Assembly (NCBI RefSeq): GCF_035556675.1
Contig: NZ_DATMFZ010000067.1
Coordinates: 1-64,000 of the forward strand
From: Geminicoccus sp035556675
GTDB taxonomy: Bacteria > Pseudomonadota > Alphaproteobacteria > Geminicoccales > Geminicoccaceae
Direction: 5' to 3'
DNA: 64,000 nucleotides
Position 1 is the stretch's first letter; each line of letters opens with the position of its first letter. Of the stretch, positions 26,052 through 34,626 are shown in pieces. The notes beneath the pieces are model-generated. The model saw only the letters and a program-made list of their open reading frames with translations, was not told the origin of the DNA and made no database searches. The translations under genes were made by a program, and so were the position numbers.

Positions 26052-27179
26052 TCAGCCGGCGCGGATCTGGCCGGACACCCGGCCCCACAGATCGTTCCAG
26101 TCGATCGTCGGGGTCTTGTCGATGTAGTTCGCGATGTACTCGTCGACGTTCTTGTAGGTGATCGGCACGCCGGTCCCGTAGAACTCGCGGTGCAGATGCG
26201 GCTCCTTGGCGATGTCGATCTTCTTGGTGTGGGCGTGGTACGCGATCGAGAGGCCCATGCCGCCGACCCAGATCGGATCCCAATCGACCGTGCCGACCAT
26301 CTCGCCGGACTTCACCGCGTCGACCGCCTGCCGGATGCCGTCGATGCCGGTGACCGGAATCTCGCCGGCCAGGCCCTCGGCGCGCAGTGCCTCGATCGCA
26401 CCCAGCGCCATGCCGTCATTGGCGGCCCAGATGCCCTTGATGTCCGAGCCGAACCTGGTCAGCCAGGCCTGGGTGATCTCGAAGGACTTGGTCTCGAGCC
26501 AGTCGGCCACCTGGAAGTCCAGGAGCTGGACATTGGGATTGGCGGCCAGCGCCTCGTCCAGGCCCTGCTTGCGCTCGATGGCGGGTGTGTTGTTGAAGAT
26601 GCCGCCCAGCGCCACGATGCCACCCGAGCCGCCCATCTTCTCGATCAGCGTCTCCGCCATCTGCTTGCCGTAAGGCGCGCCGTCGAAGCTGATATGGGCG
26701 ACGTAGCTCGGGTCGAAGTCCCAGGGATGCAGGTCGGCGGGTTTGTTCCAGATCGTCACCACGGACGCCCCGGCCTTGGCGCAGGCCTCGACGATCACGC
26801 GAGTGTCCGGCGTGTCGTTCGGGTCGATGCACAGTGCCAGGTTGCCGCCGGACTTGGCGAGCAGTGCTCGGACGTCGGCGATGCCCTTCTCGCTGTTGCC
26901 CTCGGTGACCAGCACCTCGTAGGGCGCGCCCACCGACTGGGCGAACATCTCGCCGCCCTTGGCGAACGAGGCATGGTAGGGGTTGGTGAGCGAGCGCAGC
27001 GAGTTGGCGAGCTGCGGCTGGTCCTGGCCGAAGGCCCGCCTGCCGGCGAGACCGGTCATGCCGGCGGCACCCAGGCCCGCCAGCGAGGTGAGGAGCAGCC
27101 GGCGCCGCTCCAGCTTGGCCCGTTCGAAAATGCTCCCGAGCGATTCCATTGGTCTCGCCTCCCTGATTCGTTCTGTCAT
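26052..27179 (-). CDS. ribose-type ABC transporter substrate-binding protein, Tat-type signal
   Basis: A 375-residue periplasmic binding protein of the ribose/galactose type (type I fold). The N-terminal LERRRLLLTSLAGLGAAG has a twin-arginine pattern rather than a simple Sec signal. Recognisable elements are RSLTNPYHASFAKGGEMFAQ, GGNLALCIDPNDTPDTR, and GIWAANDGMALGAIEALR, which matches the GIFCANDDMALGA type motif. It is the first gene of the importer operon, with operator-like site 3 just upstream (27201-27218). Translation may start at 27179 or at the second ATG, 27149. Ligand unknown, probably a monosaccharide or polyol. Confidence 0.92.
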   Translation of the reverse strand: MTERIREARPMESLGSIFERAKLERRRLLLTSLAGLGAAGMTGLAGRRAFGQDQPQLANSLRSLTNPYHASFAKGGEMFAQSVGAPYEVLVTEGNSEKGIADVRALLAKSGGNLALCIDPNDTPDTRVIVEACAKAGASVVTIWNKPADLHPWDFDPSYVAHISFDGAPYGKQMAETLIEKMGGSGGIVALGGIFNNTPAIERKQGLDEALAANPNVQLLDFQVADWLETKSFEITQAWLTRFGSDIKGIWAANDGMALGAIEALRAEGLAGEIPVTGIDGIRQAVDAVKSGEMVGTVDWDPIWVGGMGLSIAYHAHTKKIDIAKEPHLHREFYGTGVPITYKNVDEYIANYIDKTPTIDWNDLWGRVSGQIRAG

Positions 27180-27200
27180 GACCGCAAGCGGTGAAGCTAC

Positions 27201-27218
27201 ATAACCGGTTGGTTACTT
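27201..27218. promoter_or_regulatory. operator-like site 3 (shared motif)
   Basis: TAACCGGTTGGTTA (27202-27215) is the exact reverse complement of 11563-11576 (site 2). It lies 22 bp upstream of the ribose-type binding-protein start (27179), at the position expected for a repressor site overlapping the promoter. Confidence 0.6.
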
Positions 27219-27411
27219 GTGGCGCAAGCGGGAAGGCGCCGCCATCACCCGCTGGCCACCGCGCTGCCCGCCGCGGATCTGCCCGCGGGCGCCGCTTGGC
27301 GAAAAGATCTCGGGCCCACAGTAATTATGCCGCCATAAGCCAGTGCGGGGCCGCACAAATGGAGAAAAATTCGAAAATATGTAAGCATTTTTGTTTTGTA
27401 ATTCGTAGGTA

Positions 27412-27441
27412 TTGACAAAGATTTACGAGTAAAACTCTTAT
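27412..27441 (+). promoter_or_regulatory. sigma-70-like promoter in AT-rich island
   Basis: TTGACA (27412-27417), an 18-bp spacer and TCTTAT (27436-27441), inside the AT-rich island. No protein gene starts within 400 bp downstream on this strand, so it may drive a long leader of the CAP-domain gene or an untranslated RNA, or may be fortuitous. Confidence 0.3.
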
Positions 27442-27871
27442 CTTAGAGAGAAGTTTGTAAATATGTGCTTGACTGATATCTCTGTCACCCTCTGGTGGCT
27501 GCGGTTTCGGCTGGCATTGCTCTCGCACACACGGATGGAGCAGTGAACCAGCAGACGGCGGACCGCCCTGTCCAGGTGCAGTAGTGCCGCGACAATCTGC
27601 AGGTTATTGGCCAGCGGATGCAGGAAGAGGGCTATTGGGCGGGGAGGGCGGCAGGACCCAGGAACTGGGCCAATACTGGTCGCAGGCGCCGGGCGAGCAA
27701 GCCATGCCGGTGGGCCGCAGGCCGTGCCGGCCGGCCAGGCCCTGGAACCGGCACATGACGCCGGTGTTGCTCGCAGCAAGGGCAGCCACCGGGGAAGAGG
27801 CACGATGACGGCATGCAGGCGGAGCATGGTGGTGCTGTTCGTGCTGCCGGCGGCACCGGCCGGGCCGCCCG

Positions 27872-28861
27872 GTGATCCGTAACTCCTTGTGGCCGTTCCC
27901 CGAGCAGGCGCGGCGCTGGCGGGCGGTGGGCTGCATGGCCATGGCCCTCCTGCTGCTGGGCATAGCACCGGCCCTGGCCGCCGACCCCGACAATCTCCCG
28001 GCCCTGCGGGAGCAGGCACTGGTCGCGGCGAACGCGGACCGGGAGGAACATGGCCTGGAGCCGCTGGAACTGGCGGAATCCCTGAACAGGGCTGCCCAGG
28101 CACATGCGCGGGACATGCTGGCACGCGATTATTTTGCGCACGACTCGCCTGATGGGCGCACCGTCCAGGACCGCTACCGGGAACATGGCGGCCCGGCGGG
28201 ACGGGTGGTCGCCGAGAACCTTGGCCAATGCATCGGCTGCCCGGCCGAGATCGATGCGGTCCGCATCGAGGCGCTGCAGGAAGGGTGGATGAACAGCCCG
28301 GGGCATCGGGAGAACCTCCTTACGCCCGAACTCGATCAGTTCGGCTACGGCATTGCCGTGGCGGGTGACCGGCTGGTGGCCGTGCAGACCTTCTCCGGGC
28401 CCGGCCGTTCGCCGGGGCAGGCAGAGGGCCAGCCGGCCCGGCCGGTATCGCAGGACGAAGCCGGGGAACTGGTGCTCGAGCTGGTGAACGCTGCCCGGGC
28501 TGAGCGCGGACTGCCCGCCTTGGCCGCAAGCGGCGTGCTGGACGACGTGGGCAAAGCGATCCTGCCCGAGCCCGAGGCCGGATCCGCCATGCCGGCGGAT
28601 GACCTGGGCACGGCGCTGCCGGCGGAGGAACGGGAGCGCTGGGTGGCCCTGTTCGCCATTTCGGCCGGCTGCGGCGGCTGCGGGGCAGGCCTCGATGCCG
28701 CGGATGCCGACTGGTTCAGCCGCCAGTGGCTGGAGAGTGCGCAAACCGGCCAGGCACTGCTGAGCCCGGACATGACCCATCTGGGCCTTGCAGCGAAGGC
28801 CGATGGCAGCGGTGGCAAGACGGCGGTGGCGGTGCTTGGCCGCATGCGCACGAACCGATGA
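27872..28861 (+). CDS. secreted CAP/SCP-domain protein with two domains
   Basis: A 329-residue protein with a signal peptide (CMAMALLLLGIAPALAAD). It starts at GTG 27872 or the ATG 27935; the second lies at the signal-peptide n-region. The first CAP domain (residues 45-175) has all usual blocks: LNRAAQAHARDMLARDYFAH, VVAENLGQC, and WMNSPGHRENLLTP. The second half repeats the opening helix (ELVNAARAERGLPAL) but the rest is degenerate, with a Cys-rich SAGCGGCGAGL, so it looks like a diverged second CAP unit. CAP proteins are extracellular; bacterial roles include binding or proteolysis and are poorly defined. It precedes the serralysin gene. Confidence 0.85.
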   Translation: MIRNSLWPFPEQARRWRAVGCMAMALLLLGIAPALAADPDNLPALREQALVAANADREEHGLEPLELAESLNRAAQAHARDMLARDYFAHDSPDGRTVQDRYREHGGPAGRVVAENLGQCIGCPAEIDAVRIEALQEGWMNSPGHRENLLTPELDQFGYGIAVAGDRLVAVQTFSGPGRSPGQAEGQPARPVSQDEAGELVLELVNAARAERGLPALAASGVLDDVGKAILPEPEAGSAMPADDLGTALPAEERERWVALFAISAGCGGCGAGLDAADADWFSRQWLESAQTGQALLSPDMTHLGLAAKADGSGGKTAVAVLGRMRTNR

Positions 28862-28982
28862 GCTGCAGCGCCGATATTAACCTCAGGGTTGTGACATGTA
28901 GGATGTATTCGCGCGACGGGACAGGTGGCAGGATCTCGGGCAGATATCCGGTCCAGAGGACCTTCTGCCGATAGGTTCGGTC

Positions 28983-30536
28983 ATGGCTCAGACGCTCGGC
29001 GCGGTGCATCCTGGGGCTTCCACCCCGTTCACCTTCATCCTCGACCAAGTCGATCCGGCCGAGCGGGTGCGCAGCGCACTTCTGGGCGGGACCAGGCTCG
29101 GCACGGAGGCGGCCGGCAACGGGCTGGTGATCAGCTACAGCTTCGCCGGACCCGGCTCCACCTGGTCGTCGGAGTATGATGGCAGCGTCGATGCCGCCAA
29201 CGTGGTGACGATGCGCAGCGCGCAGCGCGCCGCGATCCGCGCCGCACTCGACCAGGTGGAGCAGATCGCCGACGTCCGGTTCGTGCCGGTCGCGGACGGT
29301 GCTGCGAGCGTGGGCGTCCTGCGCTTCGCCCAGTCGGCCAGTGCCGGCGGGGCCTACAGCTTCCTGCCCCATGAGAGCCCAGCCGCGGGCGACATCTGGC
29401 TGCCCTGGTGGTTCGGCACGCCCAGCGAGGACCTCCTGCCGGGCGGCAGCGATTACATGACTGTCTTGCACGAAATCGGCCACGCGCTGGGCCTGAAGCA
29501 CCCCCATGAGGGCAGCAGGAACATGGCGCTCGGCGAGGACTGGCTGGGCGGCACGCTGATGAGCTACCGCATCTTTCCGGGCGATGCTCCGGCGAGCGGG
29601 AGCTGGCCGTTCGTGTTTCCGGACGGGCTGTCGGCCTATGACGTCGATGCGCTGCGCTTCCTCTACGGTGTCCGCGCCCATGCCACCGGCAACGACGTGT
29701 ACCGGTTCGAGCAGGATCCATCGATGCTGACCACGCTGGTGGACGATGGCGGCACCGATCTGCTCGACCTGAGCAATCAAGTGCGCAACGTGCAGGTCGA
29801 CCTGCGCCAGGGTGCCTGGAGCCTGGTCGGGTGGGAATATTCCTGGTGGGGTCCGGACGGCGACTACGCGGAACTGCCACGCTCGCTGCGCACGGCGTTC
29901 GGCACGGTCATCGAGAACGCCAATGGCGGCAGCGGCAACGACCGCATCACCGGCAACGGGGCTGACAACACCCTGGCCGGGTTCGACGGCGCGGACGTGC
30001 TGCTCGGCAATGGGGGTGACGACCGGCTGCTGGGCTTGGGCGGCAGCGACCAGCTGTTCGGCGAAGCCGGCGCCGACCTGCTCAACGGCGGCAGCCTCGC
30101 CGACGTGCTGGATGGCGGCGTCGGCAATGACCAGCTGTTCGGCGGGGACGGCCGGGACCGGCTGGGCGGCGGTGCGGGCGACGATGTCGCCCATGGTGGT
30201 GCTGCCAACGACATCCTGGCGGGCGGCGCCGGCAATGACCGGCTGGGCGGCGGTGCCGACGACGACCTGCTGAATGGCGGCGCCGGCGACGACGTGCTGA
30301 CCGGCGGGACCGGGCGCGACCGATTCGTCCTGGAGCCGGACGCCGGCGGCAGCGACCGGATCACCGACTTCCAGGCCGGCATCGACCAGATCCTCCTGCG
30401 CGGCGGCTACAGTGTCGGCCAGTTCCTAGCGGCGGCGACCACCAGCGCCGGCAACACCTCGTTCGCCCTGGCCAACGGTCATGACGTGCTACTGGTGGGG
30501 GCGACGGGTGTGCGGGCGGACTGGTTCACCACGTGA
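28983..30536 (+). CDS. serralysin-like M10 metalloprotease with RTX repeats
   Basis: A 517-residue protein. The zinc site is HEIGHALGLKH (residues 163-173), followed by a Met-turn at LMSYR (Met193), as in peptidase M10B serralysins. Residues about 315-450 contain many GGxGxDxLx nonapeptides (NGGDDRLLG, GAGDDVLTG) that bind calcium. There is no N-terminal signal peptide, and the C-terminal end suits type I secretion, so it is likely exported through an ABC/HlyD/TolC channel, none of which is encoded in this window. It probably digests external proteins. It converges with the sedolisin gene, ending 18 bp from it. Confidence 0.93.
   Translation: MAQTLGAVHPGASTPFTFILDQVDPAERVRSALLGGTRLGTEAAGNGLVISYSFAGPGSTWSSEYDGSVDAANVVTMRSAQRAAIRAALDQVEQIADVRFVPVADGAASVGVLRFAQSASAGGAYSFLPHESPAAGDIWLPWWFGTPSEDLLPGGSDYMTVLHEIGHALGLKHPHEGSRNMALGEDWLGGTLMSYRIFPGDAPASGSWPFVFPDGLSAYDVDALRFLYGVRAHATGNDVYRFEQDPSMLTTLVDDGGTDLLDLSNQVRNVQVDLRQGAWSLVGWEYSWWGPDGDYAELPRSLRTAFGTVIENANGGSGNDRITGNGADNTLAGFDGADVLLGNGGDDRLLGLGGSDQLFGEAGADLLNGGSLADVLDGGVGNDQLFGGDGRDRLGGGAGDDVAHGGAANDILAGGAGNDRLGGGADDDLLNGGAGDDVLTGGTGRDRFVLEPDAGGSDRITDFQAGIDQILLRGGYSVGQFLAAATTSAGNTSFALANGHDVLLVGATGVRADWFTT
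29923..30330 (+). repeat. RTX nonapeptide repeat region
   Basis: Within the serralysin-like gene, tandem 27-bp units encode the calcium-binding GGxGxDxLx consensus, about a dozen copies with variation (GGSGNDRIT, GNGGDDRLL, GEAGADLLN, GGAGNDRLG, GGTGRDRF). The block folds into a beta-roll when calcium is present outside the cell and marks type I secretion substrates. Confidence 0.85.
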
Positions 30537-30554
30537 GCGCAGGGTCCGGGCTGG

Positions 30555-33383
30555 TCAGGCGACCAGTGCCCGGCCGCTCGTGCTGACGAAGTCGAGCTGG
30601 ACGACGATGTCGTTATAGTCGAAGTCGCCGCCCCGCATGTCCTCCCAGCCCCAGGTGTTCAGGCCATAGTTCCACAGATGCGCCACCTGCTGGCCGTCCT
30701 CCGGCTCGTTCGCCTGGGCAAAACCCCAGAAATCGCCCTGCTTGTTGCTCAGGCGCATGGCGATCAGGTCGCCGTCGTCCACGTCCAGGATGCTGGTCTC
30801 GAGATATTCGCCAAAGCCTGGGCCGCTGATCCAGCGCTCGCCGGAGCCGGTCTCGTAGCCGCGGGAGAGGCTCGCCTCGGCGTAGCCGGCATCGCCCGGC
30901 GCCAGGCCGTCGATTGTGCCGAGCAGGTCGTCGACCTCGTAGAACAGCAGGGAGGATTCCAGCTTGCCGTTCTGGCGGACGCGCACGATCGCCTCCTGGC
31001 CGTCGGCATCGCCCGCCGTCTCCGCCACCGCGACCGAGCGGGCGACCCGCAGCGCGCTGTCCAGATCGGCCGTGGTGTAGTCGACGAAGCCATAGTGGTT
31101 CGAGAGCGACTCGCGGAACATGGCTGCGTCCTCGCCCCCGATGCCGACCTGGAGCTCGTCGCCCTGCCTGGCATCGAACTGGAGTGCCGGCCCCTGGCTC
31201 GCCTCGTCGAACAGCCGGACGAGATCGGCGGAGAAGTCGCCCTGCATCGCCTGCTGGGCGAACTGGCTGCTCCAGGCATGCGGCGAGCCGGGCGCGCCAT
31301 TCCAGCGGTAGCCGTCTCCGCCGCCCTGAAGCTCCAGATCCGCCCCTGTGGCCAGCGAAGGCTGCAGTAGGAGGGACTGGTCCACGGCACTGCGGCCATT
31401 GTCCAGGTCCATCACCCCCGGCAGTGCCGGGCCGGACTGGCTGTGCGCGATAGTGGTGAGTGCGCGGGTCAGGAGCAGCCCGTTGGGCGAGCCCAGGCCG
31501 CTCACCAGGTCGTAGCCGGGCCCTGCCTCATAGCCGAACCCGGTCGGCACCAGCGCATCGGTCGAGAAGTCGTCGGCCGGCGGACCGTCGACATGGCTGG
31601 AGGTGTTGTTGCCGAGCTGGATGTCGTTGAAGGCGCCCGGCGCCACCGTGGCGGCGACGTAGAGCAGGTCGTTCATGTAGCCCAGGCGCGGCAGGCCCTG
31701 GTCCTCGAACACGGCATTGATCTGGGCGCCGAGCGCTGCCCAGAATGGTGCGGACGCGCTGGTGCCGCCGCCCAGATTGTCGAAGCTCTGCAGATCGTCG
31801 GCAGGGGTGAAGTAGAAGAGGTTGCCGCCGGCGGGTGCCGCCACGTCCGGCACGCCGCGGCCGGTCTCGGCGAGCGGGTCCGATGCGGTCGGCGTCAGCC
31901 CGAACGCTTCCTGGTACCAGGGCGTGGGCTGGTTCGGGTCGACGCCGCCGGCCGTGGCCGCGTTGGAATCATAGCCCGGCAGCAATACGTCGCCCGAGCG
32001 GAAATACTCGTTCCATACGGTCTCGACGAGCTTGGCCGTGTCTGGGGCAACCCCCGGCAGTTCCTGCAGGCCGCCAGCCACCAGGAGCTGCAGCAGATCC
32101 AGATCGCCGTCCTCGGCGCGAGCCATCAAGTCCTGCAGCGTGTCGTCGGCTTCGGCCGCTGCGTTCGTGCTGAACGAGGTCCCGCCGACCGCCACGGCAT
32201 AGGGGCTGGAGCTGATCGATTCGACATTGGTCAGTCCGTTCGCGATCAGGCCGCCGGAACCACCGTCGCCGAGTGCTATGAACACTGACTGACCGCGCAG
32301 CGCCGCATCGACGAACAGTTCCTGGTAGGCCGCTGCGAACGGCGAGTCGGGCGAGGGCATCGAGAAGTCGCTGAACGAGGACGACAGCACGCCCGGGTCG
32401 TGCTGCTCGTCCCAGATGGCGCTCTGGTAGGCGGTGAACACGGTACCGTTCGGGCCGCTGCCGGCATAGAGCCCGATTTCGCTGTTCGGCGCCGCACCCG
32501 CGACCACCCCGACATCCAGCGAGCGCTCGGTCGCGAAGTCCGGGTCCCAGGCCTGCTGGGCCGCGTTGACCACGTAGTACCGCCCGGCCCCGTCCAGCCC
32601 GATTTCCTGGCGGTAATTGTCCAGCCCCTCCTGGAAGCTGATCACCGAATCCTCGGGCATGGCCGAGCCGATTCCAGGCTCGATCAGGCCGATCCGACCA
32701 GTCTCGACGTCCTCGTCCGTGATGGGGAAGTGGAACAGCTCGGCGATCTCGGCAGGCGAGCGGCTCTGGATGGCGCCCGTGCCGTTGCCGATGCTCTGCG
32801 CGCCATCGGGCAGCTCGACCTCGCCGGTCACCAGGCCGTTGGCGCCATCCGGGGCACCGAAGTCGAACCAGACGCCCTCGACTGCGCCGGCCAGATCGTC
32901 CGGCAGGGAAAGATGGCCGTTCCAGAACAGGAAGGAGCTGGCCGGGTCGTCGGCATCCGCCACCATCAGTGGGGTCCCGAACAGCTCGTTGAACTGCTTT
33001 GCATCGAGCTCGACCCAGACCGTCCGCGATTCGGCCGACGCCACATAGCCGTCCTGGACGTCGAGCAGCCGGTAGCCGGCTGCCGAAAGCTCCGCCGCCA
33101 CCCCGGCATGGCTCGCGGGATCGGCCCCGAAGCTGGACCAGAGCGAGCCGTCCGCCTTCATTTCGGCGAGCGTCGCTTGCCGGGTTGCCCAGTCGGCGGC
33201 GAGCAGTGGTGAGGGATCCTCGGTCCGTTCCAGCGTCAGCGCCACCCGTACGGTGGTGTCGGCTGCCGCCTGCTCGATCGCGGAAGCATCGAGATCGAAG
33301 ACCTCGGCGACAGTGGTCTTGTCGGTGGCACGATAGGAGGTCAGGTCGAGATAGGTGGAGTTCTCGATGGTCGCCAATGCCAC
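30555..33383 (-). CDS. S53 sedolisin-family peptidase with DUF4114 C-terminal domain
   Basis: A 942-residue secreted serine-carboxyl peptidase. An N-terminal Pro-kumamolisin propeptide is recognisable at about residues 45-175. Catalytic residues are visible: Glu286 and Asp290 in ERSLDVGVV, the oxyanion Asp373 in IALGDGGSGG, and Ser542 in GGGTSASAPFWA. Calcium-site residues follow in DLVSGLGSPNG. Residues 660-935 form an extra C-terminal extension ending in WEDMRGGDFDYNDIVVQ, the DUF4114 domain found in many type I-exported proteins. There is no signal peptide. Sedolisins cleave at acidic pH. It converges with the serralysin gene. Confidence 0.9.
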   Translation of the reverse strand: MALATIENSTYLDLTSYRATDKTTVAEVFDLDASAIEQAAADTTVRVALTLERTEDPSPLLAADWATRQATLAEMKADGSLWSSFGADPASHAGVAAELSAAGYRLLDVQDGYVASAESRTVWVELDAKQFNELFGTPLMVADADDPASSFLFWNGHLSLPDDLAGAVEGVWFDFGAPDGANGLVTGEVELPDGAQSIGNGTGAIQSRSPAEIAELFHFPITDEDVETGRIGLIEPGIGSAMPEDSVISFQEGLDNYRQEIGLDGAGRYYVVNAAQQAWDPDFATERSLDVGVVAGAAPNSEIGLYAGSGPNGTVFTAYQSAIWDEQHDPGVLSSSFSDFSMPSPDSPFAAAYQELFVDAALRGQSVFIALGDGGSGGLIANGLTNVESISSSPYAVAVGGTSFSTNAAAEADDTLQDLMARAEDGDLDLLQLLVAGGLQELPGVAPDTAKLVETVWNEYFRSGDVLLPGYDSNAATAGGVDPNQPTPWYQEAFGLTPTASDPLAETGRGVPDVAAPAGGNLFYFTPADDLQSFDNLGGGTSASAPFWAALGAQINAVFEDQGLPRLGYMNDLLYVAATVAPGAFNDIQLGNNTSSHVDGPPADDFSTDALVPTGFGYEAGPGYDLVSGLGSPNGLLLTRALTTIAHSQSGPALPGVMDLDNGRSAVDQSLLLQPSLATGADLELQGGGDGYRWNGAPGSPHAWSSQFAQQAMQGDFSADLVRLFDEASQGPALQFDARQGDELQVGIGGEDAAMFRESLSNHYGFVDYTTADLDSALRVARSVAVAETAGDADGQEAIVRVRQNGKLESSLLFYEVDDLLGTIDGLAPGDAGYAEASLSRGYETGSGERWISGPGFGEYLETSILDVDDGDLIAMRLSNKQGDFWGFAQANEPEDGQQVAHLWNYGLNTWGWEDMRGGDFDYNDIVVQLDFVSTSGRALVA

Positions 33384-33596
33384 GTCCTCGGATCTTCAAC
33401 AGGGAAGCAATTGTAATTCGTGCGGCCGCAATCAAGCTTCGTCTGGTTGTCCGATCAAGGCACGGCCGTCTCCGTCACCAAACCTTAACGATTTCGAGGG
33501 ATGTCTTCCTCGACCCCGGTTGAAAGGCCCGACAGCTGCGGCACGGGCCTCCGAAGAGCGGCGCTGCGATAGCCCGGATCGCCCTGCGCTGCCACC

Positions 33597-33602
33597 TTGA
33601 CA
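33597..33602 (+). promoter_or_regulatory. -35 element upstream of the BMP binding-protein gene
   Basis: A perfect TTGACA lies 50 bp upstream of the start at 33652. No good -10 is seen 16-18 bp downstream, so this is only a partial promoter. A strong GGAGGA ribosome site precedes the ATG. Confidence 0.35.
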
Positions 33603-33651
33603 GATTGGCCGGCTACGTCGCTGAACTCGCGCAGCCTGCCCCGGAGGAACC

Positions 33652-34626
33652 ATGTCGATCTCCCGCCGCAACCTCGTGGCCGCGTCGGCCCTCATCCCCG
33701 CCCTGAACCTAGTCCGCCCGGCCCTGGCCCAGGAGCGGCTGAAGGTCGCGGGCATCCATACCGTGCCGGTCGAGAACGCCTGGAATTCCCGGCTGCACGA
33801 GGCGCTGGTGAACGCGAACGAGGCCGGTACGATCGAGTACGTGTTCAGCGAATCGGTCGCCAACACCGACTATGTCCGGGCGATGCGCCAGTATGCCGAG
33901 CAGGGTGCGAAGCTGGTCGTGGGCGAGATCTACGGGGTCGAGCGCGAGGCGCGCCAAGCGGCCAGGGACTATCCGGAGACCAGCTTCCTGATGGGTTCGT
34001 CCCTGAAGGCGCAGGAGCCCAATCTCGGCGTGTTCGGCACCTGGAACCACGAGGCGGCCTATCTGTGCGGCATGCTCGCGGCGGCCGTGTCGAAGACAAA
34101 TACGTATGGTGCGGTGGGCGGCTACCCGATCCCGGAGATCAACCGGCTGATCAACGCGTTCCGTGCCGGGGTGGCGCGGGTCCGGCCGGATGCGAAGTTC
34201 CTGGTCCAGTTCATCGGCACCTTCTTCGACCCGCCCAAGGCCAAGGAAGCGGGCATGGCCCAGATCGATGCCGGTGCGGATGTCCTGTTCGGCGAGCGGA
34301 TCGGCACGGCCGATGCCGCCAAGGAGCGGGGCGTGCTGGCGGTGGGCTCGCTGCTCGACTACTCGCCGCGCTATCCGGGCACGGTGTTCGCCAACGCCCT
34401 TTGGATCTTCGACCCGATCCTGGGTGCCGCGGTCGCCGACGTGAAGGCCGGCACGCCTGCCGGCAAGGACTACAGCCAGTTCAGCTTCATGCGCTTTGGC
34501 GGCAACGACGTCTCGTTCGACCCGCAGATGGTGCCGGCCGACGCGGTGGCGGCGATGGAGCAGGTGCGCGCCGAGATCAAGTCCGGCGCGTTCGAGGTCG
34601 AGATCGACGATTCGCAGCCGACGTGA
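33652..34626 (+). CDS. BMP family ABC transporter substrate-binding protein, Tat-type signal
   Basis: A 324-residue periplasmic protein. The signal SISRRNLVAASALIPALNLV shows a twin-arginine pattern and lacks the lipobox Cys of Gram-positive BMP lipoproteins. The mature part matches BMP/PnrA proteins: WNSRLHEALVNANEAG, VVGEIYGVEREARQAA, HEAAYLCGMLAA, and GADVLFGERIG. Family members bind purine nucleosides or related compounds. It is the first gene of a complete importer operon (33652-38108) with GTGA overlap to the ATPase and a strong GGAGGAACC ribosome site. Confidence 0.92.
   Translation: MSISRRNLVAASALIPALNLVRPALAQERLKVAGIHTVPVENAWNSRLHEALVNANEAGTIEYVFSESVANTDYVRAMRQYAEQGAKLVVGEIYGVEREARQAARDYPETSFLMGSSLKAQEPNLGVFGTWNHEAAYLCGMLAAAVSKTNTYGAVGGYPIPEINRLINAFRAGVARVRPDAKFLVQFIGTFFDPPKAKEAGMAQIDAGADVLFGERIGTADAAKERGVLAVGSLLDYSPRYPGTVFANALWIFDPILGAAVADVKAGTPAGKDYSQFSFMRFGGNDVSFDPQMVPADAVAAMEQVRAEIKSGAFEVEIDDSQPT

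Larger units (their letters stand above)
27180..27871. other. long intergenic region with low-GC island
   Basis: This 692-bp gap holds the ribose-type operon promoter on its left (operator-like site 3). At about 27315-27480 the base composition drops sharply, with runs such as TTTTTGTTTTG and AAAAATTCGAAAATATG, in contrast to the GC-rich window. A plus-strand promoter-like pair is TTGACA (27412-27417) and TCTTAT (27436-27441) with an 18-bp spacer. From 27480 to 27871 composition is normal, with only short, unsupported open frames. No protein gene or structured RNA is clearly present. Confidence 0.45.

Noticed and set aside
27325..27528. Minus-strand 67-residue frame in the AT-rich island
   Set aside because: No ribosome site, and its codons simply follow the AT-rich composition; no recognisable protein features.
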